Assembly: GCA_003856375.1 (NCBI GenBank)
Contig: CP034120.1
Location: 3,157,501 to 3,221,500 of the forward strand
Source of the DNA: Glaciecola amylolytica
GTDB lineage: Bacteria > Bacteroidota > Bacteroidia > Flavobacteriales_D > Crocinitomicaceae
Direction: 5' to 3'
DNA: 64,000 bases
The notes under the pieces are model-generated. The model saw only the letters and a program-made list of their open reading frames with translations, was not told the DNA's origin and did not search any database. Each line of letters opens with the position of its first letter. Position 1 is the stretch's first letter. Below are positions 45,094-53,984 of the stretch, piece by piece. The position numbers and the translations under genes were made by a program.

Positions 45094-47268
45094 ATGCTTA
45101 GTCGTTCGATAATTATTTTTCTCGTTAGTTGTTCTTTAGTATGGATCGGTTATGTGGGCTTCACGATCGTGGAAGGTTCCAGTACTCCGCCGACTCCGGA
45201 AAATGTATTCTCTTCAAAAGACGACACCATTATTGTGGTTCACAAATCGGCGGAAATTGATTACAACAGTCCGATCGTTGCTTCACTTCAAAAAAACAGC
45301 TTCTTCACGCTTTTATTGAACGAACCGGAACGCATTCAACATTTCTATTTTTCCACTACCCGCGATTTGGTTCTGTTGGAACGAAGCAAACCCTGGACAA
45401 GTGATATTGTCAAGAAATATGCAGATAGACTGGAACTTTCGTCTACTATTTCCACTCAAAAACACCTTTCGCTTTCAAATAACTGGAAGGGGGAATTCCA
45501 TGGAAAATTCCTGATTCTTTATCAGGGAGATTGGAATCCGGCGGCAAAAAGCATCGTAACCTGGAAATACCTCGACCGCAAAAGCAGCTTGTCTTTGGTT
45601 TATAAAACGCCGGACAACTCGTACGAAATTGAGGATTCTTATTTCATTGCAAGCAACAAGGTCAAGTATATTACGCATACCGGAAGCAAGGCTTTGCCTT
45701 TGATCAACGATCAGGAATTATTTCAGGGGTTGATTCCGGCTGATTTCGATTCGTATACCTTCTTCGAAAAGAATTACCTGATTTCTAAATTCCCGAAAAA
45801 ATCGATCATTCTCGATTGGATGAATTACGGTTTGGCTTTGGTGGTGAATCAAAAAGATACTTGTTTGATTTCGGATTACAAACCGGGACAGGATCCTCTG
45901 GCAATCATCAGTGAGCTTGACGGTGTAACTATTTCCGACAAGCAAAAACAGGCAACGCTTCAGGGACATTATTTCCCTTTTCTGCGTTCGAACAAAAAAA
46001 TATATCTGGAATTATTCAACAACAGCGTACTGATTTCCAATTCCCAGCAAAGCATCAACCGCATTATCGGCGCTTACGAAACAGGGGCAACCCTGGAACA
46101 ATCCACGACTTTGAAGTACAAATTATTCAGCAATACTCCACAAACGGTTTCCTACCGGAATTTCGACAGAAACCAACAGCTGACGATGAGCCGCTTGACA
46201 CATGCAAATCACAGTACACTTCAGATTTTAAACGAGGAAGGACAAAAAGAGGAAAATACCAACCAGAATGAGATTCCGAAATTAAATCCGTTGCGTCTGG
46301 ATGACAATCTGCGTTCTTTAACTCCGATTTCGGGTTCCAATAACCTGATTGCGCTTACTCAATCCAATACCTTGTATTTCATTGGCAGCAAACAAATTCT
46401 TTGGAGCAAGACGCTGGAATCCGAAGCAATCGGCAATCCAATTCTGATCGGAAACGGCATTTTCCTGGCTACCAAAACCGGAATTCTTGGTTTGGACAGA
46501 GCAGGAAATAATCTTTCGGGCTTCCCGATTGCCGCAAATCAGGTGACAAGCAATTTGTTCTCGTATTTCTGGAACGGAAAGGATTTCATCGCATTTGTTG
46601 CTGACGGACAAATTCAGACTTACGGAACCAACGGAAAACAGAGTCTGAAAGTCGGTATTAGCGGCGGTTCCTCCAGAAAAGAAGCGCAACTGGCCATTCA
46701 GGGAAAAAAGGGCGAGTTGATTGCGCATATTTGTACAAACAACAATTGGTCGATCATTTCTCTTAAACGAAGACGTGTGATCAAATCCCACAACTTGAAT
46801 GAAGGTGAATGGCACCTGGTGAAAGTAAACGGAACCATGAGTTTACTGGGGTTAAGCAAAAAGCAATTTGTGCGGTTTACGGAAAATGGTACAAAAGCCA
46901 TGCTCGTTGGAAATGTATCTTCGATTCTGAATACACAGACCTTCGGAGATGAGCAATTGTTTTTCCTTACGCAGCAAAATACCATTTACGTCATTTCAGG
47001 AACGGGAACTATTCTGGGTCAATTCAACTCTACTGTAAGCAATATTGACGATGCAGCGCTCATAAAATTACCGAATGGAAAAACTGTTGTTGGGATTATT
47101 GACGGTATTGCCAATAACTGTTATATTTATACCATACGTGGAAACGAATTGAATAAAGAAAGCTACGAAGGATCAAATAAAATTGCGTTCCAAAAGCAAA
47201 CGGACGGAACCATTTTATTAGTTTCGCAAGCAAATGGTTATTTAATACGCTATCCATTAAACTATTAA
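45094..47268 (+). CDS. Membrane-anchored protein with C-terminal propeller
   Basis: A 724-residue protein with one N-terminal helix (about 5-25) that acts as signal or anchor. The region 30-385 has the look of the DUF3352 type, and the rest (about 400-724) is built from repeated strands with GNGIFLATKTGILGLDRAG-like turns, a PQQ/WD-type propeller. Likely periplasmic or surface-exposed. The stop is ten bases before the start of the OmpA/TSP3 gene, so both should be one transcript and may act in the same place. Exact function unknown. Confidence 0.75.
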   Translation: MLSRSIIIFLVSCSLVWIGYVGFTIVEGSSTPPTPENVFSSKDDTIIVVHKSAEIDYNSPIVASLQKNSFFTLLLNEPERIQHFYFSTTRDLVLLERSKPWTSDIVKKYADRLELSSTISTQKHLSLSNNWKGEFHGKFLILYQGDWNPAAKSIVTWKYLDRKSSLSLVYKTPDNSYEIEDSYFIASNKVKYITHTGSKALPLINDQELFQGLIPADFDSYTFFEKNYLISKFPKKSIILDWMNYGLALVVNQKDTCLISDYKPGQDPLAIISELDGVTISDKQKQATLQGHYFPFLRSNKKIYLELFNNSVLISNSQQSINRIIGAYETGATLEQSTTLKYKLFSNTPQTVSYRNFDRNQQLTMSRLTHANHSTLQILNEEGQKEENTNQNEIPKLNPLRLDDNLRSLTPISGSNNLIALTQSNTLYFIGSKQILWSKTLESEAIGNPILIGNGIFLATKTGILGLDRAGNNLSGFPIAANQVTSNLFSYFWNGKDFIAFVADGQIQTYGTNGKQSLKVGISGGSSRKEAQLAIQGKKGELIAHICTNNNWSIISLKRRRVIKSHNLNEGEWHLVKVNGTMSLLGLSKKQFVRFTENGTKAMLVGNVSSILNTQTFGDEQLFFLTQQNTIYVISGTGTILGQFNSTVSNIDDAALIKLPNGKTVVGIIDGIANNCYIYTIRGNELNKESYEGSNKIAFQKQTDGTILLVSQANGYLIRYPLNY

Positions 47269-47278
47269 TAAACTACTT

Positions 47279-49708
47279 ATGAAGAAACAGTTACGCAAAT
47301 TAACTTTCTTAGCTCTTTCATGTTTTTCTACTATCACTGCATTTTCTCAAAATTACTTGGGTGTTCATAGTAGTAATTACGTCGGAGTTATGGGATTGGA
47401 CGCACAGCCTGCGAGTTTCGTTGACGGACGATTTATGGTCGACGTAAACCTGGGGAGTGCAAATGTTGGAGCCTGGCAGAATGCGAAGTATTTCGATACG
47501 GATGTGATGCCGAAGTGGTGGCTTAAGTCCTTTAAAAAGGATACGATGTGGATGAAACCGGACAGTACCTTGTACGAACGCTCCATTTTCAATTTGTATG
47601 ACTACAACAAAACGGGAATCAAAGCGCGCGGTATTTATCTGAATTATCAGGTCGACATCTTAAACTTTGCATTTCACATCAACCCGAAAATTGCTGTCGG
47701 GTTTTCCGCAAAAAGCAGAATGATCACCAATGTGGATGATATTGATCCGAAATTGTCGAAACTGGCAGAGGAAGGATTGGATTTTGCGGCCTTGTGGAAT
47801 TTGAAACTGAGGGACAAGCTTGTGACCACGAATATGATGGCCTGGAACGAATACGGGATCAATTACGGTCAGGTAGTGTTGGATAAAGGTCAGCATTTCC
47901 TGAAAGTCGGCGGGCGCATCAAATTACTTCAGGGTCTGGCTTCTGCTTACGCATATACGGATGAATTGGATTACGAACTTTTGAATAAAGACACTGCAAC
48001 TACGCTTGTCGGAAACTTCAAATACGGTTATTCCAATAATTTCGACGATCTGAAAAACATCAATGCTAAAACATTCTTCAAATCAGCTTCCAAAATTGGT
48101 TTCGGATTGGATTTGGGAGTTGTTTACGAATGGAGACCGAAATACAAGCAGTTCAAGTATGAAATGGACGGTGAAACGGATCTTTGGATGCGCAACGAAA
48201 ACAAATACGAATTGCGTGCAGGTGTTTCCATCGTTGATATCGGTGGAATGAAATTTACAAAAGGAGGTCACAGCCGTGATTTCTCTGTAAACACAACCAC
48301 TTTGGATTTACGTATCTTCGATAAAGCGAAATCATTTGCTTCTTTCGACTCGATTATTGACAGTTTGATCACCAATGATGCAGGATGGAATTCCAATCAG
48401 GGTGTCGGTCAATCGTATTATATGAATACACCGACTGCGATCAACATTCAATTGGATTATCACATCTGGAAATGGTTCTACATCAATGCAACGGGAAATA
48501 TCAACGTTGTTGGAAAAAGAAATCCTTCCAGAGTGAAAACACCACATCAGTTTGCAATTACTCCAAGCTTCGATTATGCATGGTTCGGATTGTACGTTCC
48601 GGTTTCGGTTAATACGTATTCCGGATGGAAAGCGGGTATCGCTTCGCGTTTAGGTCCGATTACAGTTGGAGTGGTCGATTTCCGCTCTCTTTTTGCAACA
48701 GGAAAAGTTCGCGGTACGGAATTCTACCTGGGACTTCGCGTTCCGATTCTTTACTCTAAGCCGGATGACCGTGACGGAGATAAAGTTTCTGACAAGAAAG
48801 ACGAATGTGTCGATATCCCGGGAATCTGGTCATTCAAAGGATGTCCTGACACGGATGGAGACGGAATCAAGGATACGGAAGATCTTTGTCCTGAAATACC
48901 AGGTTTAACTGAATTCCAGGGTTGTCCTGACCGTGACGGTGATAAAATTCCGGATAAAGACGATGCTTGTCCTGATTTAGCTGGAATCGCTGCATACAGA
49001 GGATGTCCGGATACAGATGAGGACGGAATCATTGATCCTCAGGATAGCTGTCCGACAGTGAAAGGATTGCCAGCATTCAACGGTTGTCCTGACCGCGATG
49101 GTGACGGATTACAAGATTCTGAAGATGATTGTCCGGATCTTCCTGGTCCGTTGGCAAACAAAGGATGTCCGGATACGGATAATGACGGATTGTTCGACAA
49201 CGTTGATAAGTGTCCTACAGAATACGGTTCAGTAGAAAATGGAGGTTGTCCTTGGCCGGATACAGATGGCGACGGATTGTATGACCGTGATGATGCTTGT
49301 CCGACAATTCCTGGTCCGATCGAAAACCGTGGTTGTCCTAAAATTGAAAAAGAAGAACAGGAAATCCTGAATACTGCATTCGAGAACTTAGAGTTTGAAT
49401 CAGGTAAATCAGTGATCCTTGCAACTTCATTCAAATCGTTGGATGATTTAGCAGCCTTGTTAGTCAAAAAACCGGAGTGGAAATTGCAAATTGCAGGTCA
49501 CACGGATAACAAAGGTGACGCTAAGAAAAACATGACTCTTTCTAAAAACCGTGCTGAAGCTGTTAAGAAATACTTAGCAACGAAAGGTGTGGATGCAACT
49601 CGTTTGAAAGCAGAATGGTATGGTCAGACTAAACCGATTGCTACGAATGCAACACCGGAAGGACGTCAGAAAAACAGACGTGTAGAAATGAATGTGATCT
49701 TCGAATAG
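47279..49708 (+). CDS. OmpA-family outer-membrane protein with TSP3 repeats
   Basis: An 809-residue outer-membrane protein. Order: signal peptide (1-22), a DUF5723-like beta-barrel (about 25-490), seven thrombospondin-type-3 repeats (497-687) and an OmpA peptidoglycan-binding domain (about 690-809, with IAGHTDNKGDAKKN and NRRVEMNVIF). TSP3 units have Ca-binding D-x-D-x-D-G patterns and two Cys each. The barrel anchors it in the outer membrane while the OmpA domain grips the wall. Cotranscribed with the propeller protein upstream. A palindromic terminator follows. Confidence 0.9.
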   Translation: MKKQLRKLTFLALSCFSTITAFSQNYLGVHSSNYVGVMGLDAQPASFVDGRFMVDVNLGSANVGAWQNAKYFDTDVMPKWWLKSFKKDTMWMKPDSTLYERSIFNLYDYNKTGIKARGIYLNYQVDILNFAFHINPKIAVGFSAKSRMITNVDDIDPKLSKLAEEGLDFAALWNLKLRDKLVTTNMMAWNEYGINYGQVVLDKGQHFLKVGGRIKLLQGLASAYAYTDELDYELLNKDTATTLVGNFKYGYSNNFDDLKNINAKTFFKSASKIGFGLDLGVVYEWRPKYKQFKYEMDGETDLWMRNENKYELRAGVSIVDIGGMKFTKGGHSRDFSVNTTTLDLRIFDKAKSFASFDSIIDSLITNDAGWNSNQGVGQSYYMNTPTAINIQLDYHIWKWFYINATGNINVVGKRNPSRVKTPHQFAITPSFDYAWFGLYVPVSVNTYSGWKAGIASRLGPITVGVVDFRSLFATGKVRGTEFYLGLRVPILYSKPDDRDGDKVSDKKDECVDIPGIWSFKGCPDTDGDGIKDTEDLCPEIPGLTEFQGCPDRDGDKIPDKDDACPDLAGIAAYRGCPDTDEDGIIDPQDSCPTVKGLPAFNGCPDRDGDGLQDSEDDCPDLPGPLANKGCPDTDNDGLFDNVDKCPTEYGSVENGGCPWPDTDGDGLYDRDDACPTIPGPIENRGCPKIEKEEQEILNTAFENLEFESGKSVILATSFKSLDDLAALLVKKPEWKLQIAGHTDNKGDAKKNMTLSKNRAEAVKKYLATKGVDATRLKAEWYGQTKPIATNATPEGRQKNRRVEMNVIFE
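48767..49341 (+). repeat. Seven thrombospondin-type-3 repeats, about 69-75 bp each
   Basis: Seven units begin DRDGDKVSD, DTDGDGIKD, DRDGDKIPD, DTDEDGIID, DRDGDGLQD, DTDNDGLFD and DTDGDGLYD, each ending in a GCP step. The alternation of DRD and DTD starts is regular for the first six units and suggests duplication in pairs. Confidence 0.85.
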
Positions 49709-49724
49709 AAATAGAATAATCATG

Positions 49725-49765
49725 AAAAAAGTAGGGGTGGAAAATTTTCCACCCCTACTTTTTTT
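49725..49765 (+). terminator. Palindromic terminator, GTAGGGGTG family (copy 3)
   Basis: A perfect 40-bp palindrome (49725-49764): six A, GTAGGGGTGGAAAA and its exact complement, ending in seven T. It separates the OmpA gene from the convergent hxlR-type gene, whose stop lies 3 bases further on, and can serve both. Confidence 0.9.
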
Positions 49766-49767
49766 AT

Positions 49768-50106
49768 TCATTTCCCCAGCACTTCTTTCCGATGTGCCAA
49801 GCCCCAATAATGCAATTCTTCGATGACCTTTTCAAGTGACTTTCCATGTTCCGTAATGGTGTATTCCACCGTTGGAGGAAAGGTGTCGTAAACTTCTCTG
49901 GTGATCAGTTTGTTCGACTCCAGCAATTTCAATTCTTTCGATAAGGTTTTATCCGTAATTCCATTCACTTCGCGGGATAACTCTTTGAATCTCCTTGGTC
50001 CGGCCGACAATGAAAACAAGATCAATAATTTCCATCTGCCTTCAACGGCTTCCAAAGCGTCTTTAATCGACAAAATATTTTTGGGGCAACCTCCTTCAGT
50101 CAGCAT
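49768..50106 (-). CDS. HxlR-family transcription regulator
   Basis: A 112-residue winged-helix regulator of the HxlR type, which often senses electrophiles or oxidants through cysteines. The start at 50106 (MLTEGGCPKNI) is chosen over 50232: it gives the usual length and leaves the operator-like palindrome untranslated. Features: Cys7 in GGCPKNI, the helix-turn-helix around GPRRFKELSREVNGIT and the wing with TFPPTVEYTITEHGKSL. Divergent from a doxX-type gene, the classic pairing in which HxlR represses a redox gene. The Cys is in the place where sensing members keep theirs. Confidence 0.9.
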   Translation of the reverse strand: MLTEGGCPKNILSIKDALEAVEGRWKLLILFSLSAGPRRFKELSREVNGITDKTLSKELKLLESNKLITREVYDTFPPTVEYTITEHGKSLEKVIEELHYWGLAHRKEVLGK

Positions 50107-50136
50107 CTCCTTGATTTTAAACGTTACTACCTTTTC

Positions 50137-50150
50137 GGATAGCGCTATCC
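50137..50150. promoter_or_regulatory. Operator-like palindrome in the hxlR/doxX divergent region
   Basis: GGATAGCGCTATCC is a perfect 14-bp palindrome in the 114-base gap between the two starts, and a further GCTATC half-site lies at 50162-50167. A dimeric HxlR regulator bound here could cover both promoters. The site is a prediction. Confidence 0.5.
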
Positions 50151-50187
50151 AAAGGGAAAGTGCTATCGATCGGAAAGCGAATGTACA

Positions 50188-50195
50188 TACTTTTG
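50188..50195 (+). promoter_or_regulatory. -7 box of the doxX-type gene
   Basis: TACTTTTG fits the Bacteroidota TAnnTTTG box and lies 25 bases ahead of the ATG. No good TTG is present 17-23 bases upstream, which would suit a regulated promoter dependent on release of the regulator. Confidence 0.5.
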
Positions 50196-50220
50196 ATTCC
50201 GGATTCAACATTTTAAACGA

Positions 50221-50643
50221 ATGAAAAAACAAACAACAACCTCAAAAACATGGAACATCTTATTGTGGACCGCGCAAATTATTCTTTCCGGAAGTTTACT
50301 TTGGTCGGGAAGTGTAAAATTGTTTCAATCGATTGAAGAACTAAAAACCATGTGGCCCTGGACAGGAGAAGTTTCTCCAAAATTCGTAAAACTGACAGGA
50401 GTTTTTGATCTGCTCGGCGCTTTCGGATTAATACTCCCTGCTCTTCTCCGTTTTAAACCGGTTTTGATTCCATGGAGTGCCATCGGGATTATTTTACTGA
50501 TGATTGCAGGAGGTGTTTTTCATGTTTCCAGAGGTGAAACAGAGCAAATCGGGGTGAATATTATGTTTGCAGTTTTTGCCGGATTGATCGCCTGGGGCAG
50601 ATTTAAAATGCCTTCCGGAAAATCAAAAAAGGTCCGTTTATAA
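50221..50643 (+). CDS. DoxX-family membrane protein
   Basis: A 140-residue membrane protein with four hydrophobic helices (about 12-30, 57-75, 82-103, 108-127). FDLLGAFGLILPALLRF and LSGSLLWSGSVKLFQS are typical DoxX/DUF4281-like blocks. Family members act in redox or quinone-linked membrane systems; a few are linked to thiosulfate oxidation or to oxidant defence. Likely controlled by the divergent HxlR gene. A palindromic terminator follows 19 bases after the stop. Confidence 0.85.
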   Translation: MKKQTTTSKTWNILLWTAQIILSGSLLWSGSVKLFQSIEELKTMWPWTGEVSPKFVKLTGVFDLLGAFGLILPALLRFKPVLIPWSAIGIILLMIAGGVFHVSRGETEQIGVNIMFAVFAGLIAWGRFKMPSGKSKKVRL

Positions 50644-50662
50644 AAATAGAATTATCACGAAT

Positions 50663-50703
50663 AAAAAAGTAGGGGTGAAAAATTTTTCGCCCCTACTTTT
50701 TTA
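50663..50703 (+). terminator. Palindromic terminator, GTAGGGGTG family (copy 4)
   Basis: A 40-bp palindrome (50663-50702) with a single T-G pair: six A, GTAGGGGTGAAAAA opposite TTTTTCGCCCCTAC, ending in six T. It lies between the convergent doxX-type and Crp-type genes. Confidence 0.88.
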
Positions 50704-50743
50704 TATAACATTCGTTGAACAAAATATTATTTCACGTAGATCT

Positions 50744-51346
50744 TCACATAGAATGATCCTGTTTCAGCCATCTTTTTCTGATCCGGCTCAGGGTTTCCTG
50801 CCGGATGTTCAGATAACTGGATAAAATCTTCAAGGGGATTTTCAGGATCGTACTTTTACCCCGGTTGTAAAAATGGGCATACCGCTCTTCCGATTCGTAA
50901 ATCTGATTTACAGTGTATCTGTCTTCCCAATACATGTAGCTTTTTTCCAGAATGACAGAATAAAGAAACAGCATTTCCCTGTTCTCTTTCATCAATGCCT
51001 TGATTTCTGCAACCGGAATCATCAAAACGGACGTATCTTCAATACAATCGATTGTTTCAAGACCTTCTTTTCCGGTAAAAAAAGAATAAAATGAAGTAAT
51101 GAAATCCCCTACTTCACCAAACCAGATCGTCATCTCTTTTTTATCACCGCCCGGGATAAATGAGCGAACCAATCCTTCTCTTACAATCCCAACGGAATTC
51201 ACCACAGAACCTCTCGTATAAATTTTTTCGTTCTTACTAAAACTACAAATCTCTGATATTTTAGCAAGTTCCGCAGAAAGTTCATCACTTATAGTCAAGT
51301 AACCCTTAAACGCTTCTTTAACTAACTCAGGATCTGTCATATTCAA
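50744..51346 (-). CDS. Crp/Fnr-family transcription regulator
   Basis: A 200-residue regulator. The cyclic-nucleotide-binding-type domain (about 20-130) includes EKIYTRGSVVNSVGIVREGL, with no Cys cluster, so an oxygen-sensing FeS site is unlikely. A helical linker leads to the C-terminal helix-turn-helix IPLKILSSYLNIRQETLSRI. In Bacteroidota such proteins often lack a demonstrated ligand. The start at 51346 is annotated; an ATG two codons later (51340) is as likely. The target is unknown, but the gene is divergent from a large T9SS surface protein across about 200 bases. Confidence 0.88.
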   Translation of the reverse strand: MNMTDPELVKEAFKGYLTISDELSAELAKISEICSFSKNEKIYTRGSVVNSVGIVREGLVRSFIPGGDKKEMTIWFGEVGDFITSFYSFFTGKEGLETIDCIEDTSVLMIPVAEIKALMKENREMLFLYSVILEKSYMYWEDRYTVNQIYESEERYAHFYNRGKSTILKIPLKILSSYLNIRQETLSRIRKRWLKQDHSM

Positions 51347-51473
51347 AATTTAGACAATTAAATAAAAAAATTTCCGATTGTGATCGAATATACGGTTTTG
51401 AGACTTAAAAGATTCTTCAAATTCCATAATTTTTTGACATACATCAAATAAGCTTTCTGCATACCTGATTTTT

Positions 51474-51499
51474 TACTCCGGCTTGAAAAAAACGGAGTA
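51474..51499. promoter_or_regulatory. Inverted repeat ahead of the first T9SS type B gene
   Basis: TACTCCG (51474-51480) and CGGAGTA (51493-51499) are separated by 12 bases, about 50 bases before the ATG. It may be an operator or a 5'-leader hairpin. It is not followed by T residues. Confidence 0.35.
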
Positions 51500-51549
51500 G
51501 CTTAACAGCTGTTTATCACTTTGATACAGCGAAGTAAAGAACCTATGCT

Positions 51550-53928
51550 ATGAAAAAACTTATGCGGATAAAACCGGAATTACAGAAGTATTTATTCGGT
51601 GCTTTAACATTGATTTTCATCTCATTTCAGAATCAATTAAAATCCCAAACGCTTTGCAACCCGCCAATTCCTGTAAACGCGGGAGCTGACGTGACTATTC
51701 CGTGCGGAGGAAGCGCAAATATCGGAGAGACTCCCACTCCTCCAAATACCGGCCCGATGGCTCCGAGCTGCACCACTCCAGGTCAATTGACTCAGGGAGG
51801 AGGAGTTTATATCAACAATGTCTCAACAACCGGAGGAATTAACGGGAATAATATCTCCAACTTAAATACCTTAATCGGAGGAATTGATCCGATGGGACCC
51901 AATGCATGGCAAAGTGTGTGGTATAGCAATTACACCTCTCAAATCGTAGAATCCACACCCGGAGGCACCTTTTATTTAAGCGTTTCCGGACCATCTCTTT
52001 ACAACAATACACCCTATTCCTTCAGAATCTGGATAGATTGGAACAATGACGGTACTTTCGACAATATTCCGGGAAGTGAATTGGTACACACCACTGCTTT
52101 GACTAATTCGAATCCGGTTTCTTTCAGCACTATTGCAATTATTGTTCCTGCCGGTCAGCAAGCGGGAATTTTCAGAATGAGAATCCGCGCCAAAGACAAC
52201 GCTCCTTTTGTTCCTTCTGACGATGCCTGTACATATGACAATCCACAGGGAATCATTGCTCCTTATGCCGGATATACCGGAAGTCAGACCGGAATGTATT
52301 GGTTCTCTTCGGAAATAGAAGATTATGGCGTGAAAGTATCCGGCCCGGGTTCGGGATCCGGTGGAAATTACACATATTCATGGACGCCTACGACCAATTT
52401 AAGCAATCCGAATATTCCCAATCCGACTGCAACTCCTCCAACAACGACAGTTTACACCGTAACGGTGACTGACACGGTGAACAATTGCATCACAACGGAT
52501 CAAATTACCGTTACCGTAAACACAACGACGCCTACATTTACGAATCCGGGACCGCTTTGCCAGGGAGCAACTTTTGTATTGCCTGCAACCTCAAATGAGG
52601 GAATCACCGGAACTTGGTCGCCAGCGATTAACAACAACGCTACTACAACTTACACTTTCACTCCCAATGGCGGACAATGTGCTCCCAACGTGCAAATGAC
52701 CGTTGTCATTAATCCTCAGGCAGCACCGATATTTGATAATCCGGGACCAATCTGCCCGGGAACTCCATATACTTTACCAACAACTTCGAATAACGGAATT
52801 ACGGGAACATGGTCGCCGGCTATCGACAACACACAATCGACAACTTATACCTTCACACCCGATAATCCGGGATGTACTTCTTCCATAACGATGACTGTTC
52901 TGGTCAACAATCAGGTCACTCCCACCTTTACCAATCCGGGACCAATCTGCGCCGGAGCTTCTTTTAATTTACCAACAACTTCGAACAACGGAATAACGGG
53001 AACCTGGTCACCGGCTGTAAACAATTCTCAAACGACGACTTACACTTTTGTCCCCGACAATGCGGGGTGCGCTACTTCAACAAACATGACCGTTGTGGTC
53101 AATCCGGGTTTTGAGATTACATTATCGGGTGACGGATCTATTTGTCAGGGCGAAGAAATTCCTGTTATTATCATCAAAGCTGTCGGAGGCACTGCGCCAT
53201 ATACTTTTACCTATCATTTAAACGAAGAAACTCCTGTTACTGTAACATCCAGTCAAAACACATCCGTTATTGACTTCGCAAATTATCCGGGATTCAATGC
53301 AACCTCTCCCGGGTGTTATGATATCACCGTAAGCGGAAGTACCGCAGGTGGCTGTTTAACCGGAAACACCACATTCCCGGATTATCTGTGCGTTTATCCA
53401 AAACCCAATGCGGTGTTTTCAGTCAGTTCGGGAAATAACGGCACTTACTCAATGACAAATACAAGTACCGGAGCAACGAATTATGAATGGAGTTTCGGAG
53501 ACAATTCAATGAAAGTATATACGCAGCATGCAACGCATCATTATCCGAATGAAAGTTCTTCGGATTATACCGTTGTACTCATTGCAACCAATGATGCCGG
53601 ATGCAGCGATACAACCCGTAAGGTCATCAGCATCGAAGAAGATCTTGTTTTTTATGTTCCGAATACATTCACACCTGATGGAGACGAGCACAACAATATT
53701 TTCAAACCTGTCATGACTTCCGGTTTCGACCCGTTTAACTATCAGATGGAAATCTACAACAGATGGGGAGAATGCATTTTCGTCTCTAAAAATGCGGATG
53801 TAGGATGGGACGGAACCTATGACGAGAAAAAAGCTCCGGATGGCATTTACACCTGGAAAATCACTTTAAAACTGAAACGAAACGACGATAAAGAGGCTTA
53901 CGTCGGTCATTTGAATATCATCAGATGA
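51550..53928 (+). CDS. T9SS type B surface protein with GEVED and repeat domains
   Basis: A 792-residue exported surface protein. Order: signal peptide (about 1-33), a GEVED domain (about 120-265, WIDWNNDGTFDN and SSEIEDYGVKV), three 65-residue repeats (327-521, core GTWSPAINN with TTTYTFTP), a beta domain with a polycystic-kidney-disease fold (about 620-695, NYEWSFGDNS), and a C-terminal type B sorting domain (about 700-792, FYVPNTFTPDGDEHNN and YTWKI). It should be exported by type IX secretion and displayed. Three tandem genes of this kind occupy 51550-63092. The next gene starts 57 bases after the stop. Confidence 0.9.
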   Translation: MKKLMRIKPELQKYLFGALTLIFISFQNQLKSQTLCNPPIPVNAGADVTIPCGGSANIGETPTPPNTGPMAPSCTTPGQLTQGGGVYINNVSTTGGINGNNISNLNTLIGGIDPMGPNAWQSVWYSNYTSQIVESTPGGTFYLSVSGPSLYNNTPYSFRIWIDWNNDGTFDNIPGSELVHTTALTNSNPVSFSTIAIIVPAGQQAGIFRMRIRAKDNAPFVPSDDACTYDNPQGIIAPYAGYTGSQTGMYWFSSEIEDYGVKVSGPGSGSGGNYTYSWTPTTNLSNPNIPNPTATPPTTTVYTVTVTDTVNNCITTDQITVTVNTTTPTFTNPGPLCQGATFVLPATSNEGITGTWSPAINNNATTTYTFTPNGGQCAPNVQMTVVINPQAAPIFDNPGPICPGTPYTLPTTSNNGITGTWSPAIDNTQSTTYTFTPDNPGCTSSITMTVLVNNQVTPTFTNPGPICAGASFNLPTTSNNGITGTWSPAVNNSQTTTYTFVPDNAGCATSTNMTVVVNPGFEITLSGDGSICQGEEIPVIIIKAVGGTAPYTFTYHLNEETPVTVTSSQNTSVIDFANYPGFNATSPGCYDITVSGSTAGGCLTGNTTFPDYLCVYPKPNAVFSVSSGNNGTYSMTNTSTGATNYEWSFGDNSMKVYTQHATHHYPNESSSDYTVVLIATNDAGCSDTTRKVISIEEDLVFYVPNTFTPDGDEHNNIFKPVMTSGFDPFNYQMEIYNRWGECIFVSKNADVGWDGTYDEKKAPDGIYTWKITLKLKRNDDKEAYVGHLNIIR
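52528..53112 (+). repeat. Three tandem 195-bp repeats
   Basis: Units start at 52528, 52723 and 52918, an exact 195-bp (65-residue) period. Each has two Cys about 36 residues apart, in NPGPxC and GxxC settings, the GITGTWSPA core and TTYTF. The same unit recurs in the next gene. Confidence 0.9.
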
Positions 53929-53984
53929 TCGAAATTTTAAATCCCCTGTGTAATCCATCTTCTAAAACAACTAAAAACCAAAAC

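Noticed and set aside
48751-49467. Serine- and proline-rich minus-strand frames opposite the TSP3 repeats
   Set aside because: They arise from the periodic Asp-rich repeats read backwards.
50107-50232. A longer start for the HxlR-type gene
   Set aside because: It would add 42 residues not typical of the family and would place the operator-like palindrome in coding sequence and overlap the doxX start.
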